Assembly (NCBI RefSeq): GCF_003917135.1 | Contig: NZ_RPDI01000003.1 | Location: forward strand, 30,157-94,156 | Direction of reading: 5' to 3' | From: Leucobacter chromiireducens | Lineage (GTDB): Bacteria; Actinomycetota; Actinomycetes; Actinomycetales; Microbacteriaceae | DNA: 64,000 nucleotides | Shown: in pieces, positions 43,711-51,751 of the stretch | How the letters are laid out: every line of letters begins with the position of its first letter | Numbering within the stretch: the stretch's first letter is position 1 | Notes under the pieces: model-generated | Seen by the model: only the letters and a program-made list of their open reading frames with translations | What the model was told of the DNA's origin: nothing | Database searches by the model: none | Position numbers and translations under genes: made by a program

Positions 43711-45075
43711 TTACGGTTCGAGGAGTTCCGCAGGGAGCTCCACCGTCGCGGTTTCGAGATCCTGCGGTTTGATGAGCGAGGTGCCGCGGGTCTCGGGAAT
43801 CGAGAGCACGGTGATGATCCCGACGACGCCCACCACCGCCAGGAAGAACCCGGGCACCAGCAGGTTGCCGGTCTCTCCGAGCAGCCAGGTGAGCACGTAG
43901 GGGGCGGTCCCCGCGAAGAGCGCGGCGGTCACGGCGTAGGCGATCGAGAGGCCGGTCTGCCTGGTTCGAGTGGGGAAGAGCTCCACCACGGTCACCGCGT
44001 GTGTCCCGAGGATGATGGCGAGGATCAGTGCGAGGCCAAGCGTCGACACGAATGCTGCCCATTCCTCACCGGACTGCATGAGCATGAAGAGCGGGATCGC
44101 GAGTACGGTCAGCGCGATTGCCGCGGTCATCAGCACGGGTTTCCGCCCCACACGATCGGACAGCGCCCCCGCGAGTGGCACCACGATGAGCCCCAGCGCT
44201 GACGCGAGCGTGGAGAGCAACGCCGCCCGCCCCGCATCGAAGCCGATATAGACCTCTTGGTAGGTGAGCAGGTACACGAGCACGACGTAGAATGTGACGT
44301 TCATGAAGATCTCCATGCCGGAGGTCTGCAGGAATTCACGCCAGTTGCGCTGAAACACCTCCTTCACTGGCGCGTGCGACACCGTCTCGAGCTGTTGCAG
44401 CTGCTGGAAGTCCGGGGTGTCCTCGATCCTGCGGCGGATGTACAGGCCGATGAAGCCGAGCGGCACGGTGATCAGGAACGGGATTCGCCACGCCCAATCG
44501 GCGATCTCCTGCGTGGTGAACGCAAGGTTCAGCAGCACAACGGTGAACGAGGCCATGAGGAATCCGAGCAGGCTTCCCACCTCGAGCCAGCTCACCCCGA
44601 AACCACGGTGCCGTGCAGGCGAGAACTCCCCGAGAAATGCGGCTGCGCTGCCGAATTCACCGCCCGCGGCGAGCCCCTGCACCACACGCGTGACGATGAG
44701 GAGGATGGGCGCCAGGATCCCGATCGAGGAGTACCCAGGCAGGAGCCCGAGCACGAGCGTGGCGAGCGCCATCGCCAGGATGACGATCGAGAGCGTCTGT
44801 TTCCGCCCCAGCCGGTCGCCCAAGCGACCGAAGATGATGGCACCGATGGGGCGCACGAGAAACGAGATCGCGAACACCGCGAACGCGGACAGGAGCCCAG
44901 CGGTGCCGTCGGACTCGGGGAAGAACACGACCGCGATCGTGCCAGCGAGGTAGGCGTAGACCGCCCAGTCAAACCAGTGCACGAACACGCCGATGGATCC
45001 GGCGACCACGCTCTTCCTGAGGCTCTTCTTACTGATGAGGTCGCTGAGTTCGCGCTGAGGCTTCGACGTCGACAT
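43711..45075 (-). CDS. MHS family major facilitator transporter
   Basis: A 454-residue 12-helix MFS protein of the metabolite:H+ symporter group. FVHWFDWAVYAYLAGTIAVVFFP, LVRPIGAIIFGRLGDRLGRKQTL (the MFS loop 2-3 motif) and GLAAGGEFGSAAAFLGE are diagnostic. Relatives carry organic acids, proline or betaine. The ATG at 45075 is favoured because GGAG lies six bases upstream; the ATG at 45081 is too close to it. It provides a second uptake route in the catabolic cluster. Confidence 0.9.
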   Translation of the reverse strand: MSTSKPQRELSDLISKKSLRKSVVAGSIGVFVHWFDWAVYAYLAGTIAVVFFPESDGTAGLLSAFAVFAISFLVRPIGAIIFGRLGDRLGRKQTLSIVILAMALATLVLGLLPGYSSIGILAPILLIVTRVVQGLAAGGEFGSAAAFLGEFSPARHRGFGVSWLEVGSLLGFLMASFTVVLLNLAFTTQEIADWAWRIPFLITVPLGFIGLYIRRRIEDTPDFQQLQQLETVSHAPVKEVFQRNWREFLQTSGMEIFMNVTFYVVLVYLLTYQEVYIGFDAGRAALLSTLASALGLIVVPLAGALSDRVGRKPVLMTAAIALTVLAIPLFMLMQSGEEWAAFVSTLGLALILAIILGTHAVTVVELFPTRTRQTGLSIAYAVTAALFAGTAPYVLTWLLGETGNLLVPGFFLAVVGVVGIITVLSIPETRGTSLIKPQDLETATVELPAELLEP

Positions 45076-45107
45076 TGACATCTCCGTTTCTGGCCGATGG
45101 CCGATGG

Positions 45108-46292
45108 TCACGCAGGTCGGTTGTGCGGCCCTGAAGTGGCACGCGCGATCGCGGTGTCGAGCGCGGTCCAGGCGAGCGCGACGGCCCCGTCCCGCAGTGC
45201 GCGCTCCGCGCGCTCACCGACGCACGCTGCCGCGAAGGCTGGCTGGTGGTTGCTGGCATCGCCACCCACCCCGATGTAGGGGTGGATCGCGGGCACTATC
45301 TGGGACACGTTGCCCATATCGGTCGATGCCCGATTCATCGTCGCCGAGGCCGGGTCGGCGTCGAAGCTGCGGCCGAGCGCACGCATGTTCTCCCGATAGT
45401 GTTCGAGCACTTCCTCGTCGGTGCGCATCTCCGCGTACCGTTCGCTCTCTGGCGTGATCGTCAGCTCGGCGCCCGTTGCCAGCGCACCGGCTGCAAAGCA
45501 GGCACGCACCCGAGCCTCCAATGCGAGGAGCTGCTCGGTGGTTTCGGCGCGAACGTACCACCGCGCCTCGGTACGCTCGGGGATCGCATTCGGCGCCTCA
45601 CCGCCGCGCGTTTGCACGCCGTGCACCCGCACCCCGGCTGGGAGCTGCTGGCGCAGGAGCCCGAGCGCCACCTGCGCTATGAGGAGCGCGTCGTTCGCGT
45701 TCACTCCCCGCTCGGGGTACGCTGCGGCGTGCGCGGCGCGGCCGTCATACTGCACGTGCCAGTGCGTCACCGCGAAGGGCCGCGCCTCCGCCACGTCGAC
45801 CGGTGCCGGGTGCGCCATGAGCGCGAGGTCGAGGTGCGAGAATGCGCCTCGTTCGAGCAGCACGATCTTGCCCCCGCCGCCCTCCTCAGCCGGAGTGCCG
45901 ATCACCTCGATGGCGATGCCGATCTCCTCCGCCACGGCGGCGAGTGAGAGGGCCGCCCCGACCGACATCGCGGCGATGAGGTTGTGCCCGCACGCGTGTC
46001 CGAGGCCGGGCAGCGCATCGTACTCGGCGAGAAAGCCCACGGTGAACCGCGTCGAACCGCGGGGCTCGAGGCGCGCGCGCAGCGCGGTGTCGAGCCCGAG
46101 GTACGGCTGCTCGACCGTGAAGCCGTGCGCGCGGAGCGCGGCCGCAACTGCCGCGGACGAGCGATGCTCCTCCCACCCCAGTTCAGGATGCTCGTGCAGT
46201 TCCGTGGAGAGCGCGACGAGTTCCAGTTCGACCGCGCTCAGGCGATCGGCGATGCGCTGCTTTCGCGTGTCACTCGTCACCTGGCACCCCAT
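45108..46292 (-). CDS. M20 family amidohydrolase
   Basis: A 394-residue M20D-type metal-dependent hydrolase. ELHEHPELGWEEHRSS is the start block. GHACGHNLIAAMS is the first metal ligand motif, GTPAEEGGGGKI holds the catalytic glutamate, and the dimerisation domain includes HVQYDGRAAHAAAYPERGVNAND. It resembles aminobenzoyl-glutamate or N-acyl amino acid hydrolases, so it may release an amine from an amide substrate. It overlaps the DUF1028 gene end. A GTG at 46280, with GGGG upstream, is an alternative start. Confidence 0.88.
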   Translation of the reverse strand: MGCQVTSDTRKQRIADRLSAVELELVALSTELHEHPELGWEEHRSSAAVAAALRAHGFTVEQPYLGLDTALRARLEPRGSTRFTVGFLAEYDALPGLGHACGHNLIAAMSVGAALSLAAVAEEIGIAIEVIGTPAEEGGGGKIVLLERGAFSHLDLALMAHPAPVDVAEARPFAVTHWHVQYDGRAAHAAAYPERGVNANDALLIAQVALGLLRQQLPAGVRVHGVQTRGGEAPNAIPERTEARWYVRAETTEQLLALEARVRACFAAGALATGAELTITPESERYAEMRTDEEVLEHYRENMRALGRSFDADPASATMNRASTDMGNVSQIVPAIHPYIGVGGDASNHQPAFAAACVGERAERALRDGAVALAWTALDTAIARATSGPHNRPA

Positions 46293-46947
46293 AGGACGGC
46301 GCCGCTGCGGGGTTGAGGCCGCGGCTCACGTAGTCGTCGCGCTGCGGGAGCCACACGGTGAGAGCGGAGTGCAGCTCGCGAACGGGATCCTCTGACCAGT
46401 CAACGCGCAGATCGGTGACCCGCCAACCGGCGTCTCGCACGACGGCGAGCCCCACGGAGTGCACTGGGCCTTCCTCCCCGCCAGCGTCGAGCGCGGCACG
46501 GAACGCGGCGAAGAGGCGTTCTTCGAGCTGCCCAGGAGAGGTGAGGGCAGTGTCAACGAGGGCGTCGAGCACCGCGGGGCTCGCGAGCATGTTGCCGCCG
46601 GCCACCGCGTTCTCTCGTGTCACCGCCCCGAATACGCCGAGCGCGCGATCGCCCGAGTACGCGGCGGTCGTGCCCGCTGCATCGAGTACCAGGAGCTGGC
46701 GATACGGAATCAGCGCGGGATCGGCCTGAGCGACGACCGTGTCGACCGCCTGCTGCGCGGTGTCTCCCGCACGGAGTCGCGCAATGAGTGCTGGCCCGAG
46801 CCGGGGGTCCGTGACGTTCTGGGTGTGCGCCCCGCCGACACCGTCAGCGAGCGCGACGCAGCGCGCCGCGACCGCAGGGGAGGAGGAGGAGATAATGGAG
46901 CCGAACTCGCCGGTGCGAGGGTCGCGCAGGAGCAGCGAGAACGTCAT
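46270..46947 (-). CDS. DUF1028 family Ntn-type protein
   Basis: A 225-residue protein beginning MTFSLLLRDPRTGEFGSIISSSSPAVAARC, then VGGAHTQNVTDPRLGPALIARL, the conserved DUF1028 pattern, which looks like an Ntn-hydrolase fold. Its role is unknown, but it recurs beside RidA and M20 hydrolases in amide and nucleobase catabolism clusters. The ATG overlaps the ridA-like stop (ATGA), and its own stop lies inside the M20 gene. Confidence 0.85.
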   Translation of the reverse strand: MTFSLLLRDPRTGEFGSIISSSSPAVAARCVALADGVGGAHTQNVTDPRLGPALIARLRAGDTAQQAVDTVVAQADPALIPYRQLLVLDAAGTTAAYSGDRALGVFGAVTRENAVAGGNMLASPAVLDALVDTALTSPGQLEERLFAAFRAALDAGGEEGPVHSVGLAVVRDAGWRVTDLRVDWSEDPVRELHSALTVWLPQRDDYVSRGLNPAAAPSYGVPGDE

Positions 46948-47375
46948 CCGGCGCTCCCCTGGCTCAGCACGGCGGTCGCGTCGATCTCGACGAGCCACTC
47001 CGGGCGGGCGAGCGCCTGCACCACGATCCCGGTCGAGACGGGGAACACGCCGCGCAGCCATCGACCCATGGTGCGATACACGTCCTCGCGATAGCGCGGG
47101 TCAGTGATGTACACGGTCACCTTCACGATGTCCCGCAGGCTGCTGCCCGCCTCGGCGAGCAGCATGTCGATGTTGCGCATGGCCTGTTCGGTCTGTGCAA
47201 CGACGTCGCCGATGCCAACGGACTGGCGGGTCTCGAGATCCTGTCCGATCTGCCCGCGGAGGTAGACGACCCCGCCGGCAACGACCGCCTGGCACAGATC
47301 GTTGTCGAGATTCTGCTCCGGGTAGGTCTCTTTCGTGTTGAACTTCCGCAGGCGCAGGTGCGTCGTCTCCGTCAC
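46944..47375 (-). CDS. RidA family protein
   Basis: A 143-residue YjgF/YER057c/UK114 family protein. VVYLRGQIGQDLETRQSVGIGDVVAQTEQAMRNI is the family core. RidA members hydrolyse reactive enamine/imine intermediates produced by PLP enzymes, or act as specific deaminases in catabolic operons. The classical RidA arginine site near the C-terminus (here IDATAVL without the usual CIA) differs, so it is probably a RidA2-7 type. The GTG at 47375 has a strong GAGGAGG upstream. It is the first gene of the catabolic cluster. Confidence 0.88.
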   Translation of the reverse strand: MTETTHLRLRKFNTKETYPEQNLDNDLCQAVVAGGVVYLRGQIGQDLETRQSVGIGDVVAQTEQAMRNIDMLLAEAGSSLRDIVKVTVYITDPRYREDVYRTMGRWLRGVFPVSTGIVVQALARPEWLVEIDATAVLSQGSAG

Positions 47376-47471
47376 TGGTCCTCCTCGATGAGTACGTGGG
47401 CGCGGCCGGCCCGGTCCTCCCCATTGTCGGAACCCCGCTTCCATCTGTAAAATAGTGAAAAGATAGAGTTA

Positions 47472-47490
47472 GAATCAGTTCAGTAGATTC
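47472..47490. promoter_or_regulatory. LysR-type binding box in the divergent promoter
   Basis: GAATC (47472-47476) and GATTC (47486-47490) form an ATC-N9-GAT dyad, the classical LysR-type box, in the AT-rich 151-base space between ridA-like (-) and lysR (+). It is centred about 45 bases from the lysR start, as expected for autoregulation and divergent activation. Confidence 0.6.
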
Positions 47491-47526
47491 AAAACGCGCA
47501 GATGCTCACAGGAAGGCACGTGCACC

Positions 47527-48474
47527 GTGGCACAGCGGTTTCCCCTCACACTCACGCAGCTCAGCTATTTCACCGAGTGCGCGAAGACACTCAACATGAC
47601 CGTGGCGAGTGAGAACCTGCACGTCGCGCAGTCAGCGGTGTCAACCGCCATCTCGCAGCTCGAGCGTGCGCTCGGTGCCGCGCTCTTCATCCGCCAGCAC
47701 GCTAAGGGGCTCATCCTCACCGCGTCCGGCGAGTCGCTCCTGCGCGACACGCACCGCCTGTTCGGCCTCCTCACGGAGTCGATCGACACGATCCAGTCCG
47801 AGCGCGGTGAGGTGCGCGGGTCGATCACGCTTGCCTGCTTCCACACGCTGACACCGTTTCTGCTCCCGCAGCTCCTCGCACGCCTCCAGCACGCGCACCC
47901 CGAACTCACGGTCGAGGTGCGCGAGGGAGACTACGAACAGAATCTCGCCGATCTCCGTGGCGGTCGCGCCGAACTCGCGATCAGCTACGACCTCACCGAC
48001 GCCGATGGGATCACGCAGGAGGTCGTGGGGGTCGCACGGCCGCACGCGATCGTCGCGACCGATCACCCGCTCGCCGTGCAAGGCCGGGCGAGCCTTGCGG
48101 ACCTCGCGGCGGAACCACTCGTGCTCCTGGACCTCCCCGATAGCAGCCAGTACTTCCTCGGGCTCCTCCGCGACGCTGGACTGCAGCCCCACATCAAGTA
48201 CCGCACCACGAACTACGAGGCCGTGCGTTCGTTCGTCGCCATGGGCCTCGGCTTCGCGATCCTGAACCAGCGTCCTCGCGTCGCGGAGACGTACGCAGGC
48301 AACCGAACCGCGGTCGTTGAGATCACGGACGAGGTCCGCAGCCTCGGCATCACCGTCGCTTCGCTCGCCCAGGTCGAGCCCTCGGCGCGCGCACGTGCGG
48401 TCACACAGGCAGTGCGCGAGCTCGTCGCGGAAGAATCCGCACGCCAGGCGGCCGGGGCTGACGCCGCGCACTAA
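47527..48474 (+). CDS. LysR family transcriptional regulator of the catabolic cluster
   Basis: A 315-residue LTTR. The winged helix (residues 8-67: TQLSYFTECAKTLNMTVASENLHVAQSAVSTAISQLERALG) precedes an inducer-binding domain (about 95-300). The start is GTG at 47527. It is divergent from the ridA-DUF1028-M20-MHS-ALDH-aminotransferase-permease genes and is the probable regulator of that cluster. The effector is unknown. Confidence 0.93.
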   Translation: MAQRFPLTLTQLSYFTECAKTLNMTVASENLHVAQSAVSTAISQLERALGAALFIRQHAKGLILTASGESLLRDTHRLFGLLTESIDTIQSERGEVRGSITLACFHTLTPFLLPQLLARLQHAHPELTVEVREGDYEQNLADLRGGRAELAISYDLTDADGITQEVVGVARPHAIVATDHPLAVQGRASLADLAAEPLVLLDLPDSSQYFLGLLRDAGLQPHIKYRTTNYEAVRSFVAMGLGFAILNQRPRVAETYAGNRTAVVEITDEVRSLGITVASLAQVEPSARARAVTQAVRELVAEESARQAAGADAAH

Positions 48475-48693
48475 CCCCTTGAATGTCTTTTTCAGATTGG
48501 GTCAGTGTTCTCGATCTGAGAAATCGATCAAATGCACCGCGAACGTGTATTGGCTTCCCGCGCAATCGCTGCGCTTTGCTGGGGATCACCCGGGCACGCA
48601 CACCTGAGCGCCCCGGTCGCGGATCCCGGCTTGGTCCCCTGCACCACGGCAGCGAGGATCCGCGTCGATCCCTATCTCGAGCGGAGAATCACC

Positions 48694-49971
48694 ATGTCGA
48701 GCCCAGCACCCGAGGCCACCGAAGTCCTCGTTATCGGCGGCGGCCAAGCCGGAATCGCGATGAGCGAGCACCTCACCAGCCACGGCATTCCCCACATTGT
48801 TCTCGAACGGAATCGCATTGCCGAGCGCTGGCGCACCGAGCGCTGGGATTCGCTCGTCGCCAACGGCCCAGCGTGGCACGATCGTTTCCCCGGTCTCACT
48901 TTCACGGGGGTCGACGACGACGGTTTCGCCACGAAGGAGCGCGTCGCCGAGTACTTCGAGGAGTACGTGCAAGCGTTCGAACTGCCCGTGCGCACCGGCG
49001 TCACCGTGCACGCGGTGCGCCGCAACGCTGAGGCTCCCGGCTATCTCGCCGACACCAGCGCCGGCCCCATCGCCGCGCGCTACATCGTGGCCGCAACCGG
49101 CGCGTTCCAGCAGCCGTCGATCCCCCCGATTGTCCCCGCATCGGAGCCAGTGACCCAGATCCACTCGGCGCAGTACAAGAACCCGGATCAGCTTCCCGCG
49201 GGTGGCGTGCTCGTGGTGGGATCAGGATCCTCCGGCGTGCAGATCGCCGCGGAACTGCGGGAGGCCGGCCGCGATGTGTACCTCGCCGTGAGTCCTCACG
49301 AGCGTCCACCGCGCCGCTACCGTGACCGCGACTTCGTGTGGTGGCTCGGAGTGCTCGGCATGTGGGACGCTCCGAACCCCTCGGCGGGCGCTGAGCACGT
49401 CACGATCGCGGTGAGCGGCGCGCACGGCGGGCACACGGTTGATTTCCGTGAACTCGCGGCTGCCGGCATCACACTCGTGGGGAAAGCGATCTCGTACGAG
49501 GGCGGCACGCTCACCTTCGCCCCGGATCTCGGGCGCAACATCGCCATCGGCGACGCCAGCTACCTCGCCATCCTCGATGCGGCTGATGCGTACATTGAAC
49601 AGCACCGGCTCGACCTTCCCGAGGAACCCGAGGCACGGGCGTTCGGTCCGGATCCCGAGAGCGTCACGCACCCGATCCAGCACCTCGACCTGGCGGCGTC
49701 TGGCGTCACCTCGATCGTGTGGGCTACCGGCTTCCGCTCCGACTACAGCTGGCTTGAGGTCGACGCGTTCGACCCGCAGGGGCGTCCGGTGCAGCAGCGC
49801 GGCATCTCCCAGGTGCCCGGCGTGTACTTCCTCGGCCTGCCGTGGCAGTCGCGGCGTGGCTCAACGTTCATTTGGGGAATCTGGCACGACGCGAAGTTCC
49901 TGGCCGACCAGATCGCGATCCAGCAGGGCTATCGCGCGTACACGGGCCACGCGGCCCTCGTCCCGGCTTAG
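48694..49971 (+). CDS. FAD/NADPH-dependent flavin monooxygenase-like protein
   Basis: A 425-residue FMO/Trk-type protein. The FAD loop EVLVIGGGQAGIAMSEHL is at about residues 10-27. The NADPH loop GGVLVVGSGSSGVQIAAEL is near residue 170. The late WATGF precedes a GVYFLGLPWQSRRGSTFIWG end. Relatives (CzcO-like/ArsO-like, YucA-type) oxygenate N or S atoms of small molecules. GGAG lies seven bases before the ATG at 48694. It follows lysR in the same direction after 219 featureless bases and may belong to the same catabolic regulon. Confidence 0.85.
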   Translation: MSSPAPEATEVLVIGGGQAGIAMSEHLTSHGIPHIVLERNRIAERWRTERWDSLVANGPAWHDRFPGLTFTGVDDDGFATKERVAEYFEEYVQAFELPVRTGVTVHAVRRNAEAPGYLADTSAGPIAARYIVAATGAFQQPSIPPIVPASEPVTQIHSAQYKNPDQLPAGGVLVVGSGSSGVQIAAELREAGRDVYLAVSPHERPPRRYRDRDFVWWLGVLGMWDAPNPSAGAEHVTIAVSGAHGGHTVDFRELAAAGITLVGKAISYEGGTLTFAPDLGRNIAIGDASYLAILDAADAYIEQHRLDLPEEPEARAFGPDPESVTHPIQHLDLAASGVTSIVWATGFRSDYSWLEVDAFDPQGRPVQQRGISQVPGVYFLGLPWQSRRGSTFIWGIWHDAKFLADQIAIQQGYRAYTGHAALVPA

Positions 49972-50013
49972 CGCTCTCCACCCCGGCCCGGCCCGGCCCC
50001 GCCCCCGCCCCGT

Positions 50014-50086
50014 CGGATCGGGGTCACTGCGGCAGGGTGTCGCTGGACTTTCGCCGGCGACACCCTGCCTGAGTGACCCCGATCCG
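50014..50086. repeat. Composite palindromic repeat, copy 2
   Basis: The arms CGGATCGGGGTCAC...GCAGGGTGTC and GACACCCTGCC...GTGACCCCGATCCG span 50014-50041 and 50059-50086 with few mismatches. A C-rich run (49980-50012) precedes. A G-rich run (50087-50125) and GCGGGCTACGCCCGGGC (50126-50142) follow; the last segment contains the stop codon of the VOC gene, exactly as copy 1 does for the NCS1 gene. Confidence 0.9.
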
Positions 50087-50130
50087 CGGGAGGCCAGGGG
50101 GCGGGGCGGCGGGCGGGGACGGGACGCGGG

Positions 50131-50634
50131 CTACGCCCGGGCCGCCTCGCTCCACGCGCGCACGCGCGCTGCGCTCTCCTCCTCGGACAGGTCCTCGACG
50201 CGCGTCATCACCGACCAGCGCACGCCGAACGGGTCGCGGATGCTCGCGTAGCGGTCGCCCGACACGAAGGTGCTGAGCGGCTCGCGGAGCGTCGCCCCCG
50301 CGGCAAGCGCCCGTTCAACCACGGCGTCGGCGTCGGGCACATAGATCCCGATCGAGTAGCAGTCGTCCTCGCCCGCCTGAGGAGCCACGAGGTGGTACTC
50401 GGGGAGCGGCTCGCCGAGCTGCAGGTGCCCCGATTCGAAGCCGAGCTCCGCGTGCGCCACCCGGCCGCCCATCTCGGTGACGTCGATCACGCGCGCGCCG
50501 AATACGCCGCGGTAGAACTCGATCGCACTACGCGCATCGGGGATAACGAGGAACGGAGTGAGGCTCGAGGAGCCGTTCGGACGTCCGTTGGTGGTGTGGG
50601 CCCCGTTGGCCGGGGCTGTCGCTGCAGTGGTCAT
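50131..50634 (-). CDS. VOC family (PhnB-like glyoxalase fold) protein
   Basis: A 167-residue protein with the paired beta-alpha-beta-beta-beta modules of VOC proteins: TPFLVIPDARSAIEFYRGVFGARVID, then AHAELGFESGHLQLGE, and SIRDPFGVRWSVMTRVEDLS. The DPFG-W end is typical of PhnB/glyoxalase-like members. Substrate and metal are unknown. The ATG at 50634 is preferred. The C-terminal SEAARA lies in the composite repeat. It is divergent from the AraC regulator. Confidence 0.85.
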   Translation of the reverse strand: MTTAATAPANGAHTTNGRPNGSSSLTPFLVIPDARSAIEFYRGVFGARVIDVTEMGGRVAHAELGFESGHLQLGEPLPEYHLVAPQAGEDDCYSIGIYVPDADAVVERALAAGATLREPLSTFVSGDRYASIRDPFGVRWSVMTRVEDLSEEESAARVRAWSEAARA

Positions 50635-50755
50635 GCGCTCATCGTAAGATCGATCTCGCGGGCGCGGCTTGCAGATTTGCGACAGCCTTTCGGGACGCGG
50701 CGGCGCGGCAGCGCGCCCCGATCGTGCGTCACCCGCGCACCGGGGAGGGGCAGGG

Positions 50756-51643
50756 ATGGCAGAGGCGCAGGGCACGAACCGCGGAGTGCTCTACCCGCAC
50801 CGGCTGCCCGAGTTTCACCGGATCGCGCCGACGGCAGAGCTCGCTCCGCTGGTGCGGTGGCTGTGGATTCCCGAGTGGGCGTTCCCGCCCGGGGTCGTGT
50901 CCCGTCAGGAGGTACTGCCGTTCCCGGCGTGCAATCTGGTGGTCGAGCCCGACGGGGTCACGCTCGTTGGCCCGCCGACAACGCGCTCGGAGCGGGAGCT
51001 GCGCGGCGCAGGCTGGGCGGTTGGCGCGCTCCTGCGGCCGGCCGCGGTGCCAGCGCTGTGCCCGGATCCCGCATCGATCAGGGACACGAGCATCGTGGTC
51101 GACGCGGCCGAGCTGCACGCTGCCGTGCACGCGGCAATGGCGGCCGAGCGGCCGCCGGCCCAGCGGCGGGCAGCAGCGGCCGAGCTGCTCTCGGCCTGGC
51201 TCCTCGCTCGCGTGCCGCAGCCCGACGCCGAGGCGGAGCTCGCCAACCGCCTGGCCGAGCTGCTCGCGGACCCCGCGGTGACGCGCGTCGATCAGCTCGC
51301 CGCGCAGCTCCACGCGTCAACGCGCACCCTGCAGCGCATCGCCGCACGATACTTCGGCCTCTCGCTGCACCGCATGATTCAGCGCCGACGCATCCAGGAG
51401 GCCGCAGCCTCACTCCGCGGCGACGAGGCGGGATCGGGGCATCCGGGGATCAGGATCGCCGAGCTCGCACACGCGCTCGGGTACACCGACCACGCCCACT
51501 TCTCCACCGACTTCAAGGCCGTGCTGGGGCTCACGCCGAGCGACTACCGCGCCCGCGCCCAGGCCCCCGCCCAGGCCCCCGCCCCGGATCGGGGTCACTC
51601 AGGCAGGGTGTTGCCGCAGGATGGCACGCGACACCCTGCCTGA
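50756..51643 (+). CDS. AraC family regulator with DUF6597-type N-terminal domain
   Basis: A 295-residue regulator. The N-terminal domain (VRWLWIPEWAFPPGVVSRQEVLPFPACNLVVEP) resembles the DUF6597 sensor of AraC proteins. The C-terminal AraC DNA-binding domain spans about residues 185-275: two helix-turn-helices, with QLAAQLHASTRTLQRIAARYFGLS and IAELAHALGYTDHAHFSTDFKAVLG. GGAGGGG precedes the ATG. The last 20 or so residues (after DYRARAQ) are Ala-Gln-Pro repeats and then sequence read from the left arm, loop and right arm of composite repeat copy 3. Confidence 0.87.
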   Translation: MAEAQGTNRGVLYPHRLPEFHRIAPTAELAPLVRWLWIPEWAFPPGVVSRQEVLPFPACNLVVEPDGVTLVGPPTTRSERELRGAGWAVGALLRPAAVPALCPDPASIRDTSIVVDAAELHAAVHAAMAAERPPAQRRAAAAELLSAWLLARVPQPDAEAELANRLAELLADPAVTRVDQLAAQLHASTRTLQRIAARYFGLSLHRMIQRRRIQEAAASLRGDEAGSGHPGIRIAELAHALGYTDHAHFSTDFKAVLGLTPSDYRARAQAPAQAPAPDRGHSGRVLPQDGTRHPA

Positions 51644-51656
51644 GTGACCCCGATCC
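51586..51656. repeat. Composite palindromic repeat, copy 3, inside the araC-type 3' end
   Basis: GGATCGGGGTCACTCAGGC (from 51586) and its complement GCCTGAGTGACCCCGATCC (to 51656) bound the element. AGGGTGT/ACACCCT continue the stem inward, leaving a loop near 51612-51629. The stem is better matched at its middle than in copies 1 and 2. The right arm supplies the stop codon (51641-51643) of the AraC-type gene. Confidence 0.9.
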
Positions 51657-51667
51657 TGGGCGGACGG

Positions 51668-51740
51668 AGGGGGGGGCGAGGGGGGACGGGGGGGGCGAGG
51701 GGGGACGGGGGGGCGAGGGGGGACGGGGGGGGGGGGCGGG
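51668..51740 (+). repeat. G-rich tandem tract, potential G-quadruplex
   Basis: The tract is almost entirely runs of 4-12 guanines separated by CGAG and AC. The spacer GCGAG recurs at 51676, 51695 and 51713, so the unit is about 18-19 bases, repeated three or four times. It directly follows composite repeat copy 3 and precedes the convergent Dabb gene. Many G-runs allow quadruplex formation on the plus strand. Confidence 0.8.
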
Positions 51741-51751
51741 AGCCCGGGGCG

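Noticed and set aside
38956..51656. Composite repeats considered as insertion sequence ends or phage attachment sites
   Set aside because: No transposase or integrase frame lies between or beside the copies, and no target-site duplication is evident.
51661..51740. G-rich tandem repeat considered as CRISPR-like or coding
   Set aside because: There are no unique spacers and the translation is Gly/Arg/Gly low complexity; it is better described as a G-tract.
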